A DNA stretch of 64,000 nt from NCBI GenBank assembly GCA_029204225.1, contig CM055092.1, positions 69,720,252 to 69,784,251 on the forward strand, given 5' to 3'. How positions within the stretch are numbered: the stretch's first letter is position 1; each line of letters starts with the position of its first letter. Source of the DNA: Diphasiastrum complanatum (Eukaryota; Streptophyta; Lycopodiopsida; Lycopodiales; Lycopodiaceae). The position numbers and the translations under genes are program-made. This document shows positions 1-12,204 of the stretch, one piece after another. Below the pieces are notes generated by a model that was given only the letters and a program-made list of their open reading frames with translations, searched no databases and was not told where the DNA came from.

Positions 1-189
1 TCAAAATTTAGAAGCTCATTTTAAGACTAATTGTATGATATAGCTAGAGTGCATTGTTCTCACAAGAAGAAAGTTGAAATCAAATGTATTTTTCACCTTG
101 CAAGACTTTGCTGTTGATAGCTATATGAGGGCATGTTCTAGCCTTCAAATCATGCTTTGAAACGTGCTACCATAACTCACAGTTGTATG

Positions 190-843
190 TGTGAAAAATA
201 CAGATCCTAAGTGGATCTAAACTCCAAAATCATTGGCTTGAATGCTTGCACTCCAAACTACATAAGCTAGGAATTGGCAACACATTCTATGCTACCTAGA
301 ATGCAAAGAACTTGATCAAAAAGCATTTATCACAAATGGAAACTTCCATAAACATCAAGTGCGGCCCAAAATAGCATTATACAGTCCATAATACATCAGC
401 CTATCACTTTTGGAAAGCACCTAAGATCATACACAATAGCTTGAAGACAATACACACAACAATGCTCTCAATGGAGGAAGAAACAATGACAATGATCTAT
501 TGATCTCAATGAAGCATACAAAGGTTTCTCCAACCTGTTCTCCACGACTTCCCTACTATTTATGGATGAGGAAGATGACTCTCTCTCCTCTCTCTAGAAG
601 GTACTTGACCCTAGATATTCCCTATATAGGAAAAATAGCTAAAAATGGCTTATATGACCAAAATACATCAAAATGGTCTCATTTTGAAGGGTATGAAGTT
701 TGACACTTCATCATACTGAAAAAATACAGTAAATAAAAACATTGTGGCCTGGTTCACACGTGTGAAACTCCAGAACCAAAACTATTTACAATTTTAGCCA
801 ATTTAGGCCTCAAACTAGCTAGGAAATGTTGACAATTTTCACA
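190..843 (-). repeat. 3' LTR of Copia-1
   Basis: Almost identical to 5952-6606. It adjoins the polypurine tract, and the gag-pol stop codon (839-841 on the minus strand) lies just inside it. The palindrome TTCACACGTGTGAA is at 754-767. A short plus-strand ORF inside it (500-703) is a chance reading of the LTR. Confidence 0.95.
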
Positions 844-3800
844 CTCCCTCTTCAACATTGGATGCTAGTTTCAACATAGTCTTTGAGCACATTCCAAGAT
901 TAGATCTATGCATTAAATATAGGTCCTTTCCCAATGGTTTGGTGAAGATATCAGCCACACACTCCTTTGAAGAGACATGTTGAAGTTCCACCTCTTTGGC
1001 AATGACTTGATCTCTCACAAAATGGTGAGCAATCTCAATGTGCTTGCTCCTTGCATGAAAAACAGGATTGCTTGCCAAGCTTTGGGCTGAAAGGTTATCA
1101 CAAAGTATGATTGGAGTCTTCTCTGGTTCCAGCAAGTGAAGATCCAATAACATCCTCTTGATCCAAAGAATCTCCTTGGTGCATGTTGTTAATGCCTTGT
1201 ACTCGGCTTCGGTGGAAGATAGAGAGATAGTTGGTTGCTTCTTTGATAGCCATGAGACCACTCCATCTCCAAGATAGATTGCAAAGGCACTTGTTGACTT
1301 CCTATCCATTTGATCACCTGCAAAATCTGAATCTGAAAATCCACAAAGGTTAGGTGTAGTACCTCCATACAAGATGCCAAAATCTCTAGATCCCGAGATG
1401 TATCTAAGTACTCTCTTTCCTAGCTTCCAATGAGCCTCACTAGGATCTTGCATAAATTGACTTAGTTTACCAACCACAAAGCTTAGATCAGGTCTTGTGA
1501 TGGTTAACCATATAAGAGATCCTATTAGCTTTCTATAGAGAGTAATGTCCTTGAAGGATCTTTCATTACTTCTTGTAGTTAGCTTTACATTTGATTCCAT
1601 AGGAGTAGAAACAACTTTACAATCTTCCATATGAAACCTTTTTAGAATAGAGTTAACATACTTTTCTTGACATATGAATGTAGATTTAGAAGTTCTAATA
1701 ATCTCTATTCCTAAGATATAATGAAGTTTACCAAGATCTTGAATTTCAAACTCTCTTTTGAGTGCCATCTTGATTTCATCTATATCTAGATTGTTACCAC
1801 CACTTAAGATAATGTCATCAACATAGATCAAAAGTAAAGTGATATCATTTTCATTCAATCTAAAGTAGAGAGAATGATCATACTCACTCATAACAAAGTT
1901 TTGAGAAAGTAAGAAGGAATTGAGCTTAGCATACCAACTCCTTGGTGCTTGCTTTAGCCCATACAAACTCTTTTGGAGATAGCACACATGATTAGGCTCA
2001 TCATGTGAAACATAGCCCTCGGGTTGCTCCATGTAAATATCTTCTTCAAGATCACCATTCAAGAAGGCATTAGTAACATCCATTTGCCACATATCCCAAT
2101 CATAAAGAGTTGCAAGAGAGATTAGGATTCGAATAGTTACCATCTTTGCCACGGGTGCAAAGGTCTCATCATAGTCAATACCATATTCTTGAGCATACCC
2201 CTTTGCCACCAACCTTGCCTTGTACTTGTTGATTGATCCATCTTGATTTGTCTTGATCTTGAAGATCCACTTACAACCAATTGCCTTCTTGTCCTTTGGA
2301 AGCTTTACCAACCTCCATGTGTTGCTTTTGATGAGTGCTTGTTGCTCATGATCCATGGCTTGGATCCATTCCTTCTTTTGAATTGCTTCACCTACACAAG
2401 TTGGTTCATCAAAAGAGGTAAGAAAAGCAAAGTTAGAGTTGTCCACCACTTGCTTTCCTTTTTCATCATAGGTTAGCCTTGATGGCTTAGCCCTTTGCCT
2501 TTGAGTCTTCCTTGAAGTTTGCTTTGGAGTGGCATCTCCATCTTCATCCAAGACATCTTGCACATCATGATGATTAGTAGGCACATCAACATCAACATCA
2601 ACAACATTGGAAACATTCTCTTCATGAAAGATGACATCCCTACTTATGACAACTTTCTTTGTAGAAGGAATGTACACTTTGTAAGCCTTGCTTACTTCAC
2701 TATAGCCAACAAACACACCCTTCTTTGATGAAGGATCTTCTTTAGTTCTATCATCAAGTGTGATATTGACAAAACATGGACATCCAAAGATCCTACAATG
2801 CTTGACACTCGGCCTTCTACCATAAAGAACCTCATGAGGAGTTTTACCATCCAAGGAAGCACTTGTCCATCTATTACATAGATAGTTAGCACATGCTAAA
2901 GCTTCCCCCCAAAAAGACTTAGTAAGATTAGCATGTAGTCTCATTGCCTTGGCACATTCAAAGGGTTCTATTCTTCCTCTCGGCCACTCCATTCTGTTGT
3001 GGAGTCCTAGGACTAGACATCTCCCTCTTAATCCCATGTGCTATACAAAAGTCTTTGAACCTATTTGAGGTGTATTCCCCTCCATTATCAGATCTTAAGC
3101 ATTTGATCTTTGTATTGAATTGGTTTTCCATTTCATTCTTGAACTTGACAAATGCAGCAAACACTTCATCCTTACTTTTAAGAAGATAGATCCAAGTATA
3201 CCTACTAAAGTCATCAATGAAAGTTGCATACATCTTTGCCCCACCATTGCTAGTTGTACTAGAAGAATGAATATCAGAATGCACAAGTTGAAAAGCTTCT
3301 TTAGATCTAGAAGTAGATCTAGAATAAGCAAGTCTATGAGATTTGGACAAGGCACAATGTTCACAAACACTATTGTTTGCAACAAGACTTTTAGGGAGAC
3401 CAAGAACAAGCTCTTTCTTTGCCATTACCTCCAAAGATTTGAAGTTGGGATGGCCCAACCTCTTGTGCCAAACTTCTTGGTTTGTCAATTGCTCCCTAGC
3501 CATACATCCTTCATGATTAGAGATCACACATGCATCAAGCTTGAAAAGTTTACCATGCCTCCTACCTTGAGCAATCAAGGATCCACATTTACTTATCAAA
3601 CATGCATCTCCAATGAACTCCACATCAAGTCCTTTGTCAATCATTTGACTTACACTAAGCAAATTCTTAGTGATTGAAGGAATGTACAAAACATTTTCAA
3701 GATTTGCTTTCCTATTTGTTGAAAGGGAAATAGGAATAGTGCCTATGCCTTTGATGTCACATTGACCATCATTTGCAGTGTAGATGATGTTACCTTCTCC

Positions 3801-4790
3801 CTCATAAGACAATAAGGATGTAAAGTATTCCTTATGTCTTGTCATGTGAGATGAGGCTCCACTATCAATCCACCAAGGATCATTATCATCTATGTTGGCT
3901 AACAAACTTGAAGTCATAACAAGTGATTCACATGTGTTATGTTCTTCCTCATCTATTGTAAGATTTCCTTGCCTCTCTCCTTGCTCTCTTTTCTTCTTAT
4001 AACATTCATTTGCAAAATGACCTTTTATCCCACAATAAAAGCACTTGAACTTTGACTTATTGTTCTTAGTAGAAGAGGAAGAGGAAGAGTGATCATCATG
4101 ATCAAAGTTACCACCTTTGGACCATTTCCCTTTGCCTTTACCTTTGCCCTTGAATTTGCCTTTTGTGAAGAAAGCCTCTTCACCTCCACCTTGCAAGGAT
4201 GCACCATCAAGCTTTGATTGCAACCTATGTTCTTCAGCCAATAAGATTTCTTGCAAGTCAACCACACTTGGCAAGACTCTTTAAATGGCAAAACTTTGCA
4301 CAAGGTTAGCATGTTCATTTAGCAAACCATTCAACATAACTTGGACTATTTCACCATCTTTTATGTTCTCATCAATGCATGCTAAATCATCACTTAGGGA
4401 CTTAACTCTCAAGATAAATGCATGAGCACTTTCACCCTCTCTTTGCCTACTAGAAAATATTTGTCTCCTTAGGGTCAATACCCTAGATGTGGACTTTGAT
4501 TCAAAGAGCTTCTTTAAGGCATTCCATGCCTCACTTGCACTTTGACACTTTCCAACTTCCTTGAGAAGTTCATTTGTAACATTCATTTTAATGATATGAA
4601 GAGCCCTTTTGGCCTTCTTATCAGACCTTTGTTGCTCTTGAAGTGTGAGAGGTCTCTCTTCAATTTCTGCAACTATGTCCATGATTTCATTCAACTCAAG
4701 TAAGGACTCCATCCTCACTTTCCAAGTAGAGTAGTTTGATGAACTCAACCTTTCACTAGACTCTAGCATGATCCCACCATTGGAAGCCAT
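839..4790 (-). pseudogene. Copia-1 gag-pol polyprotein with one stop and one frameshift
   Basis: Read on the minus strand from ATG at 4790. The UBN2-type Gag is at 4790-4150 and a CCHC zinc knuckle (CFYCGIKGHFANEC) near 4050-4008. The retropepsin active site WWIDSGASSH is near 3880-3848, followed by the GAG-pre-integrase domain and the integrase core, with an integrase C-terminal part below 2950. RT carries YVDD at 1825-1814; RNase H ends with KHIEI and ADIFTKPL motifs. Two lesions are visible. A TAA near 4281-4283 interrupts Gag, where the relative at 27.5-29.6 kb has CAA (FAIQ), so C-to-T is likely. A frameshift near 2955-2960 follows RKNRTL, where a related copy reads RKNKTLCECAK. All catalytic motifs I can see are otherwise intact. 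Overlapping ORFs in other frames are shadows. Confidence 0.93.
844..857 (-). other. Polypurine tract of Copia-1
   Basis: Minus-strand GTTGAAGAGGGAG immediately precedes the 3' LTR start TGTGAAAATTG, as required for plus-strand priming. Confidence 0.85.
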
Positions 4791-5939
4791 GATTCTAATG
4801 TTTCTTCAACTTTTAGGTTCTGTCCTAAAGCACTTAGCACTCACTTTTCTCTCAACAAAAGAGATCTATGAAGATTTAGGACCCTAAAACACTTCTATCT
4901 TGAACCTAGATGGTTTCCAAGCATAGAAAGGAAGATTGAAACACATGCAACACTTTGCACACACTAAGAATGGATTACAAAATCAAACCAACCTGAACAC
5001 ACTCTTGCTTAAGCTCTCAAACTTTCCAGCAAGTGACCAAATCAAGTTATGGTGTGAAGAGTTACTTGCATTCTTAGAAAATACCCAAAACTAGGATGCC
5101 AAGATTACCTAGTAATGAACAAACTTGATCAACATATGATCAACACACTAAGATATTGATTCAACCTGTAAAACCACATGTAAACCACACTTCTAAAAGT
5201 TTATAAACTCCAGCAAGTGATAAATACAAGATTTAGAGGTGAATGAATGAGCACACTTAGTGAATCACAAGACTAGCTTCACTATCTTGTCAAATCTTGG
5301 TGTTTAGATGTAGATCTAAGATCACTTCACATGAGAATGTTCCTCAACTTGTTAAGAACTGAAAACACACTTGCATAATGGTTAACACCTTCCAGCAAAT
5401 GCTCCAATCAAATTACATAAGGAGAGTTACTTACATGCTCAACAAAGTACACCAAAATTTATGCCAAAATTGATGACAATCTTTACAATATGCTCTTCAC
5501 AATGGAGCTTACAATATGTTCACCCAAAAAAGGGGATCTTTCATCCAAATGGGAGCTTTGCTCAGCCTTTAGGAGAATTACAACTCACTCAAAAGAGCAT
5601 TTGTCATCCACTTAAGGAGAAGTTTCATCCACTTAAGGAGAGTGTTCATCCAAGAATGGAGATTGTCAACAATAGGATTGAAAAGAACATTGTTAGTATT
5701 GAATATGCACAAGCCTCACAATCACAAATGATTAGGTGTTATGATCTGATCCAAAATAGTTTCTTTTCAGCCTCTGATCTTCAATAGACCTGAAATATGC
5801 TTTTGATCCACAAGTTCAACTCACAAAACAAAGGTTAGTAAAATTTGATCAACAAAGCAATGCAAAATCATGCTAGAACTTGATCAAACATCCAAATATC
5901 ACCAAAAATGGAATACTTACTGTAAATAGAAGCCAACCA
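4791..5939 (-). other. Untranslated leader of Copia-1
   Basis: About 1.15 kb lie between the primer site and the gag ATG. No gag-like reading is present. A motif beginning with a short CCAGCAA core recurs near 5026, 5210 and 5390, and the first and last copies share about 50 bp, suggesting an internal duplication. A 108-codon plus-strand ORF (5461-5787) is antisense to the element, resembles nothing I know and is probably chance. Confidence 0.7.
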
Positions 5940-5951
5940 GCTCTGATACCA
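5940..5951 (-). other. Primer binding site of Copia-1 (tRNA-iMet type)
   Basis: Minus-strand TGGTATCAGAGC directly follows the 5' LTR with no spacer. It is the standard complement of the 3' end of plant initiator tRNA-Met used by copia elements. Confidence 0.95.
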
Positions 5952-6606
5952 TGTGAAAAATACAGATCCTAAGTGGATCTAAACTCCAAAATCATTGGCT
6001 TGAATGCTTGCACTCCAAACTACATAAGCTAGGAATTGGCAACACATTCTATGCTACCTAGAATGCAAAGAACTTGATCAAAAAGCATTTATCACAAATG
6101 GAAACTTCCATAAACATCAAGTGCGGCCCAAAATAGCATTATACAGTCCATAATACATCAGCCTATCACTTTTGGAAAGCACCTAAGATCATACACAATA
6201 GCTTGAAGACAATACACACAACAATGCTCTCAATGGAGGAAGAAACAATGACAATGATCTATTGATCTCAATGAAGCATACAAAAGGTTTCTCCAACCTG
6301 TTCTCCACGACTTCCCTACTATTTATGGATGAGGAAGATGACTCTCTCTCCTCTCTCTAGAAGGTACTTGACCCTAGATATTCCCTATATAGGAAAAATA
6401 GCTAAAAATGGCTTATATGACCAAAATACATCAAAATGGTCTCATTTTGAAGGGTATGAAGTTTGACACTTCATCATACTGAAAAAATACAGTAAATAAA
6501 AACATTGTGGCCTGGTTCACACGTGTGAAACTCCAGAACCAAAACTATTTACAATTTTAGCCAATTTAGGCCTCAAACTAGCTAGGAAATGTTGACAATT
6601 TTCACA
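5952..6606 (-). repeat. 5' LTR of Copia-1
   Basis: Direct repeat of 190-843, adjoining the primer binding site. It contains the sequence CTATATAGG near 6393 (TATA-like, readable on either strand) and the perfect palindrome TTCACACGTGTGAA at 6516-6529. U3/R/U5 limits cannot be set from sequence alone. Confidence 0.95.
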
Positions 6607-6611
6607 GTATG

Positions 6612-7319
<708 letters not shown>

Positions 7320-7980
7320 GTGTGCTGTGTACTTTTCACACATGTGAGGACTTCTCAAACAATGTGAATGATATCCTAAGATATGTGTGATTGCAAATAG
7401 ATCAATCTAGGTTGAGATACAAGCATACTAGCTCAAAATCTAAGGCAAAAGCACTTTGTATATGCATCAATCATCAACCATTTTGTCACACATAATGAAA
7501 GGACACTTTTCATGGAAAAAACTAAGTATAGATTTGGCTTGCTCTTGGGTAGAGAGAGACTGTCAACAAAAAACTAAGTGTTGGAGCTTGCTACATCAAG
7601 ATCTAGCTACAAGAAACTAAGTATGAATTCTCCCACACTCTCACTAGTAGCTCGAGATCCAAGAGTGTGGTAACGAAGCAATTTGATTGGAACCCTTAGA
7701 ACACCACCTCTTACAATGATTGGACCTCCTATGTGAGACCCCTTACAATGATTGGACCATTTTGATGCACCTCACAATATGATTGGCCCAAATTGACAAA
7801 TAGAGTCAACAGATGCTATGTCACACATCCTCTAGCATCAAGCCAAGTGTCACTAGCCTATATTACCACGAGCTAATCAACTTCCAAAATTGGCCTAATC
7901 ACTTTTTTACAAGTGTACAATGAGTGGTTTTGAAAGAGGATCCCCAAACTTCAAGATAGATGACTTTTACAATTTCACAC
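7320..7980 (-). repeat. Probable 3' LTR of a copia relic (left limit uncertain)
   Basis: On the minus strand the polypurine tract TAAGGAGGAG (7990-7981) is followed by TGTGAAATTG, the same kind of LTR start as Copia-1. The sequence is non-coding. No second LTR copy is in the window, so the end near 7320 is only a guess from a plausible TG terminus (TGTGTGCTGTG). A near-palindrome TTCACACATGTGAG lies near 7335. Confidence 0.5.
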
Positions 7981-7990
7981 TCCTCCTTAG

Positions 7991-8150
7991 AAGAAATCTA
8001 TCTACTTTAGCATGTATCTTGGAATCAAGCCAAGATTAGCTCTATACTTTATGAAAGCACAACAATGGTTTGGTGAGAAGATCGGCAATACAAGATGAAG
8101 ATCCAACATGCTCCAAATTGATTTCTCCTCCAATAACTTTTTGTAGAGTA
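7991..8150 (-). pseudogene. Copia RNase H C-terminal remnant
   Basis: The minus strand reads VIGGEINLEHV...CIADLLTKPL, matching the end of copia RNase H (Copia-1 has VIAKEVELQHV...CVADIFTKPL), then the polypurine tract. Several stops follow. Upstream, near 8150, the reading switches abruptly to a gypsy reverse transcriptase, so this is the tail of a copia element whose remainder is missing. Confidence 0.7.
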
Positions 8151-9290
8151 ACTCCTGACGGAGCTTCATCAAGACGATTTTTAAGTGTTCTACGTGTTCC
8201 ACCAAGAATTTACTGTAAATGAGAATGTCGTCTATATGGACAAAATAAATCGTTCATCATTTGCTGGAATGTTGCTGGAGCATTCGTTAATCCAAATGAC
8301 AACACTAGAAATTCATAATGACCAAATCTAGAATGAAATCCTGTCTTTTGGACATCTTTATTAGATGGTACCTTGTCTTGAGATCTATCTTGGTGAAATA
8401 CCGTGCTCCACCCAAGCGATCTACAAGGTCATCCATCCTAGGTAATGGATATTTATTCCTTATAGTCACTTTATTAAGCCCCTTGTAATCCACACACATC
8501 CTGAAACCTCCATCTTTCTTCGCTTTAAGAAGAACAGGAGCGCCCCATGGTGATTTACTAGGTTGTATATGTCTCATCCTCAGATAGTTTTCTATTTGAT
8601 TTGAAATCTCTGTCTCCTCTTTCTGAGAGAACCTATAAGGTTGTCTAGAGACAGGTTGACTTCCTAGAATTAACTCAATCCTGTGGTCTACTAACCTAGA
8701 CGGTGGTAAACCATCAGGTAATTCAGATGGAAAAACATCGCTAAATTCATTTATGATCTATTCTTTCACTGCTTGTTCATGATCTAAATTTACTGAGTTA
8801 AAAATTGCTAAGAATTCACAACCATCTAGATTCATTTCAGGAACATCCACAACTGGAATAGCATAAATTGAAAAAACTTCATACTCAAACTAATCCAATG
8901 CTTCCATTTTATTAACTATAGAAATATGATCCAACGGACGTACAAAATTACTGCCAAATAATGTAACTACCTTATCACCCTCCTTGAAAGTGAGAACATG
9001 CTTCTTAGAATCAATTAACAAAGAAGATGATTTACTAAATAACCATTCGTAGCCTAAAATTAAATCAGTACGAGCTAGGTCTAAAACATGAAAATGAACT
9101 AATTCTGTGTGTCCTTGCACCAAAACTGGGAGCTTCGGGACTTTTACGTTCCAAGTCTCCAACTCTACTCCTGAAGCTAGATAAACTTTATATCTATGAT
9201 TGCTGGCTTCAGTTTCCAATCTGAGTTTCTGCAAAAGACAAGAATTAATAAAATTATGAGTTGAACCCCGTTTCTAACATACGACACCTT
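8151..9290 (-). pseudogene. Ty3/gypsy protease-reverse transcriptase remnant
   Basis: On the minus strand a retropepsin begins near 9285 with a damaged active site: the expected DTGSTHNFIN reads E-T-G with one extra G, then STHNFIN. It continues to VLDLARTDLILGYEWL (8890-9234). After about 170 bp of decayed linker come [12 protein letters not shown]-type and [12 protein letters not shown]-type sequence, then the gypsy RT fingers ([27 protein letters not shown], 8305-8577). The RT continues in another frame as [20 protein letters not shown]. The YLDD box region is deleted: [17 protein letters not shown] appears directly after a shortened linker. Gag, RNase H, integrase and LTRs are absent. Confidence 0.85.
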
Positions 9291-9479
9291 TCTGAACTCT
9301 CGTTCATCTCCCTCTCTCCAACATGGTATCAGAGCTATTTTCATAGCTTGATAAGCTTCCATAGTACTAGACTCTACTAGCCGATAGAGTAATTGTTTAC
9401 TTGTTCTGTATTTTCAGTATCAGATTTTCATACTTAAGTCACTGATAGTTTCTCCTATCACTTAGACTAATTCTTCCAC

Positions 9480-10150
9480 ATGGATTCCCAAGGGAAAGCC
9501 AGCCCTATCATGGACAAGCTTGATGGAGCCAATCACCATCTGTGGAAATTTAAGATGAAAACTGTACTAATGGCCAAAGAATTGTACGACATTGTTACAG
9601 GTGCAGAAGGAAAACCCGAAGCAGACGACGCAACAACCGCCAGATGGAAGCTGAAGGATGGAAAGGCTTTCGCGCTGATCGTCCTCAATATCATGGATAC
9701 CCAAATCGGCCATGTATCCGAAGCTCAGACATCAAAAGAAGTCTGGGACATCTTGTGCACACTATATGAAGTGCGACATATAGCTTCCAAGCTACATCTT
9801 AGGAAAAAATTCTACTCCCTCAAGATGACGAATGGTGAGTCTCTGCAGAATCACATTAATCAATTCAAGAACTTGCTAAGACCGTTGTCGGATCTGTCAT
9901 TGACGATCAAGACATAGTGATGCAACTGCTTACAAGCTTGCCAAGCTCTTACAATAGCTGGGTGATGATCATTACGACTCATCCAAAATTGACTCTTTCG
10001 AGAGTCATTACTATGTTATTGCAGAAAGACACGCGAAGGAACGAAGCCTCAAGTTCCTCAGCTGATTCTCATGCCTTGTACGCCAACAAGAGCACAACAA
10101 AGCAGAAGAAGAAAAAAGGCCCAAAGCAATCAAAGCCAGGACAGGCTCTA
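9480..10150 (+). pseudogene. Copia-2 Gag (UBN2 type), truncated
   Basis: ATG at 9480 opens a 145-codon Gag N-terminal part containing LDGANHHLWKFKMKTVL, the usual start of copia Gag. A frameshift at about 9895-9917 moves the reading to the next frame, which continues as MQLLTSLPSSYNSWV and a lysine-rich tail. Around 10130-10150 the Gag reading ends and integrase sequence begins. The zinc knuckle, protease, GAG-pre-integrase domain and integrase core are therefore missing. Confidence 0.85.
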
Positions 10151-12194
10151 AGCCTTCTTTGAAGAACCTAAGAGTGTTTGGGTGCATTGCCTACGCGCAG
10201 ATCCCAAAAGACACAAGGAAAAAATTGGACTTCCAAGGTCTCAAGACCATCCTGATTGGATATACTTTTTCTGACAGTACTTATAAGCTATATGATCCTG
10301 ATATCCAGCAAATCTTGTATAGCCGGGATACAGTCTTTATCGAGGATCAGTTCGTCGACCTCGAAGGCAAGGACATTGCTCAAGAAGAACCTCCATCACC
10401 TGCCATTGACACGACAGTCCGAGTTTCTGGCTCAGGCTTGTCTATTGTCGACCACTTCGAGACAAGGAATCAGACAAAGATGTTGCTGCTACCCAGCAAC
10501 AAATTCCAGGAGCGGTTTATCAGTCAAATCTTTCCAGAAGATCAAGCCGAGTGCGCACGCAGCCCACAAGGTATACTCCTGAGTCTGTCTGTCTCTTGAT
10601 GTAGGAACCGATGACAATCGAAGAGGCACTAAGCCAACCAGACTCTGATCTCTGGAGAGAAGCTATGGACAAAGAGTATTTCTCTCTGATCAAGAACCAG
10701 ACATGGTCATTAGTCGAAGCTCCTATTGGCTGCAATATCATTGATTACAAATGGATCTTTAAGATCAAATACAATGCCAACAGAGCTATTGATCAAAAGA
10801 AGTCAAGACTGGTAGCACGAGGATTCACTCAGATCCCGAATGTCGACTACAGTGAGACTTTTAGTCTAGTCGTCAAACATTCGTCGATCCGAATGCTCTT
10901 GTCTTATGTTGCAGCTGCTGACCTCAAAGTGCATCAACTCGATGTACAAACAACCTATCTGAATGAAGTGACACAAGAAGATATCTACATGATCCAACCT
11001 GAAGGATACGTTCTGGAAGGGACGAAGAATCATGTCTGTAAACTCCACAAAGCACTGTACGGCTTGAAACAGTCTGCCAGAGCTTGGTTCTAGAGGATCA
11101 ACACATTCCTCATTGAACAAGGATTCAAACCAAGCACTGTTGATTGCAACGTCTATTCCAAGTCACTACAGCAATCCTTCACTATCATCACCTTATAAGT
11201 GGATGATACGTTGCTCTTCAGCAACAATACCAATATGGTCAAGGATTCGAAACAGATGCTGTTTCTAAAATTCGACATGACTGATCTAGGCAAAGCTCAC
11301 TTCTGTCTGAGAATTCAAATCCACAGAGATAGAGCAAATCGACTAATTTACATCACTCAACAAAGGTATCTTCACAATGTTCTTAACAGATACAATGTGA
11401 TGAATTGTAAATTAGCTCACTCACTAATGGATCCAGGCCTGCATTTGTCAAAGGACCAATGTCCCCAGACCAAGCAGAAAGTGGAGCAAATGAGAGAATA
11501 CACTTATCGATCGATACTAGGATCTCTCATGTACGCAATGGTCTGTACAAGACCAGATATCTCTTTTGCTGTAAGCTCACTCAGCCAATACATGGCTAAT
11601 CTTGACATTACCCATTGGAAGGCTCTCATTCGAGTCATGAGATATATTTGAGCTACCATGGACCAGTGCATCTGCTATGGAGATGTCAGCAACGACAATC
11701 TCCATTAGCTCAGTGGTTATTCTGATGCAAGCTGAGGAGGAGATGTAGACAATCATAAATTCACATATGGATTTACATTCTTCTTCAACGGCGGTCCTAT
11801 CTCATGGAACAGTCATAAGCAAACTTTTGTCGCACTTTCTTCTACAGAAGCAAAAAACATTGCTGCTTCTCAATCCATCAAGGAAGCGTTTTGGTTGAGA
11901 AATTTGCTATCAGATCTTAATCTGAATCAGTACAGCCCTAGAATTTTATTTTGTGATAATCAAAGTGTTATTTCCTTATCGGCCAACCCTAGATTTCACT
12001 CTAGGAGTAAGCACATTGAAATCAGATATCACTACATTAGGGGCAAGGTTCTCCACAAGGAAGTAAGCTTAACGTACTGCAAAATGCAGGACATGGTTGC
12101 AGACATATTCACAAAAGCACTCAGTGTTAATGCACACAACAAATTTTGTGCATTGCTTACTCTGAAGATCAAGGCATTCACGGATCCAGATTAG
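10151..12194 (+). pseudogene. Copia-2 pol remnant: integrase tail, RT, RNase H
   Basis: Reading resumes in the integrase C-terminal region (GSKPSLKNLRVFGCIAY, GYT...YKLYDP, SRDTVFIED). RT follows from about 10611 ([42 protein letters not shown]). Its YVDD box is near 11196, preceded by a TAA: the text reads stop-VDDTLLFSNN. RNase H runs at 11500-12194, with TRPDISFAVSSLSQYM and a final SKHIEIRYHYIRG...ADIFTKAL. Stops occur at about 11091, 11196, 11649 and 11705-11745. The closest relative in the window is Copia-6 (30.6-31.8 kb), which shares most residues of the integrase tail. Confidence 0.88.
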
Positions 12195-12204
12195 GGGGGG
12201 GGGG

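Larger units (their letters stand above)
190..6606 (-). mobile_element. Complete Ty1/copia LTR retrotransposon (Copia-1), recently inserted
   Basis: The element has two LTRs of 654 and 655 bp, a primer binding site, a polypurine tract and a degenerate gag-pol on the minus strand. The 5-bp target duplication GTATG is seen at 185-189 and 6607-6611. The LTRs begin TGTGAAAATTG and end TTTTTCACA on the element strand, the TG...CA ends expected of LTR elements. By eye the LTRs differ by a single inserted A in the 5' LTR (run of A near 6283), which implies a very recent insertion. Domain order Gag-PR-INT-RT-RH places it in Ty1/copia. Gag-pol carries one stop and one frameshift, so the copy is not autonomous as it stands. 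Confidence 0.95.

Noticed and set aside
3120-3677. 185-codon plus-strand ORF inside Copia-1
   Set aside because: Complementary-frame shadow of the integrase/GAG-pre-integrase coding strand; no domain of its own.
5461-5787. 108-codon plus-strand ORF
   Set aside because: Antisense to the Copia-1 leader, no known domain, and explained by low stop density in a repeated His/Pro-encoding stretch.
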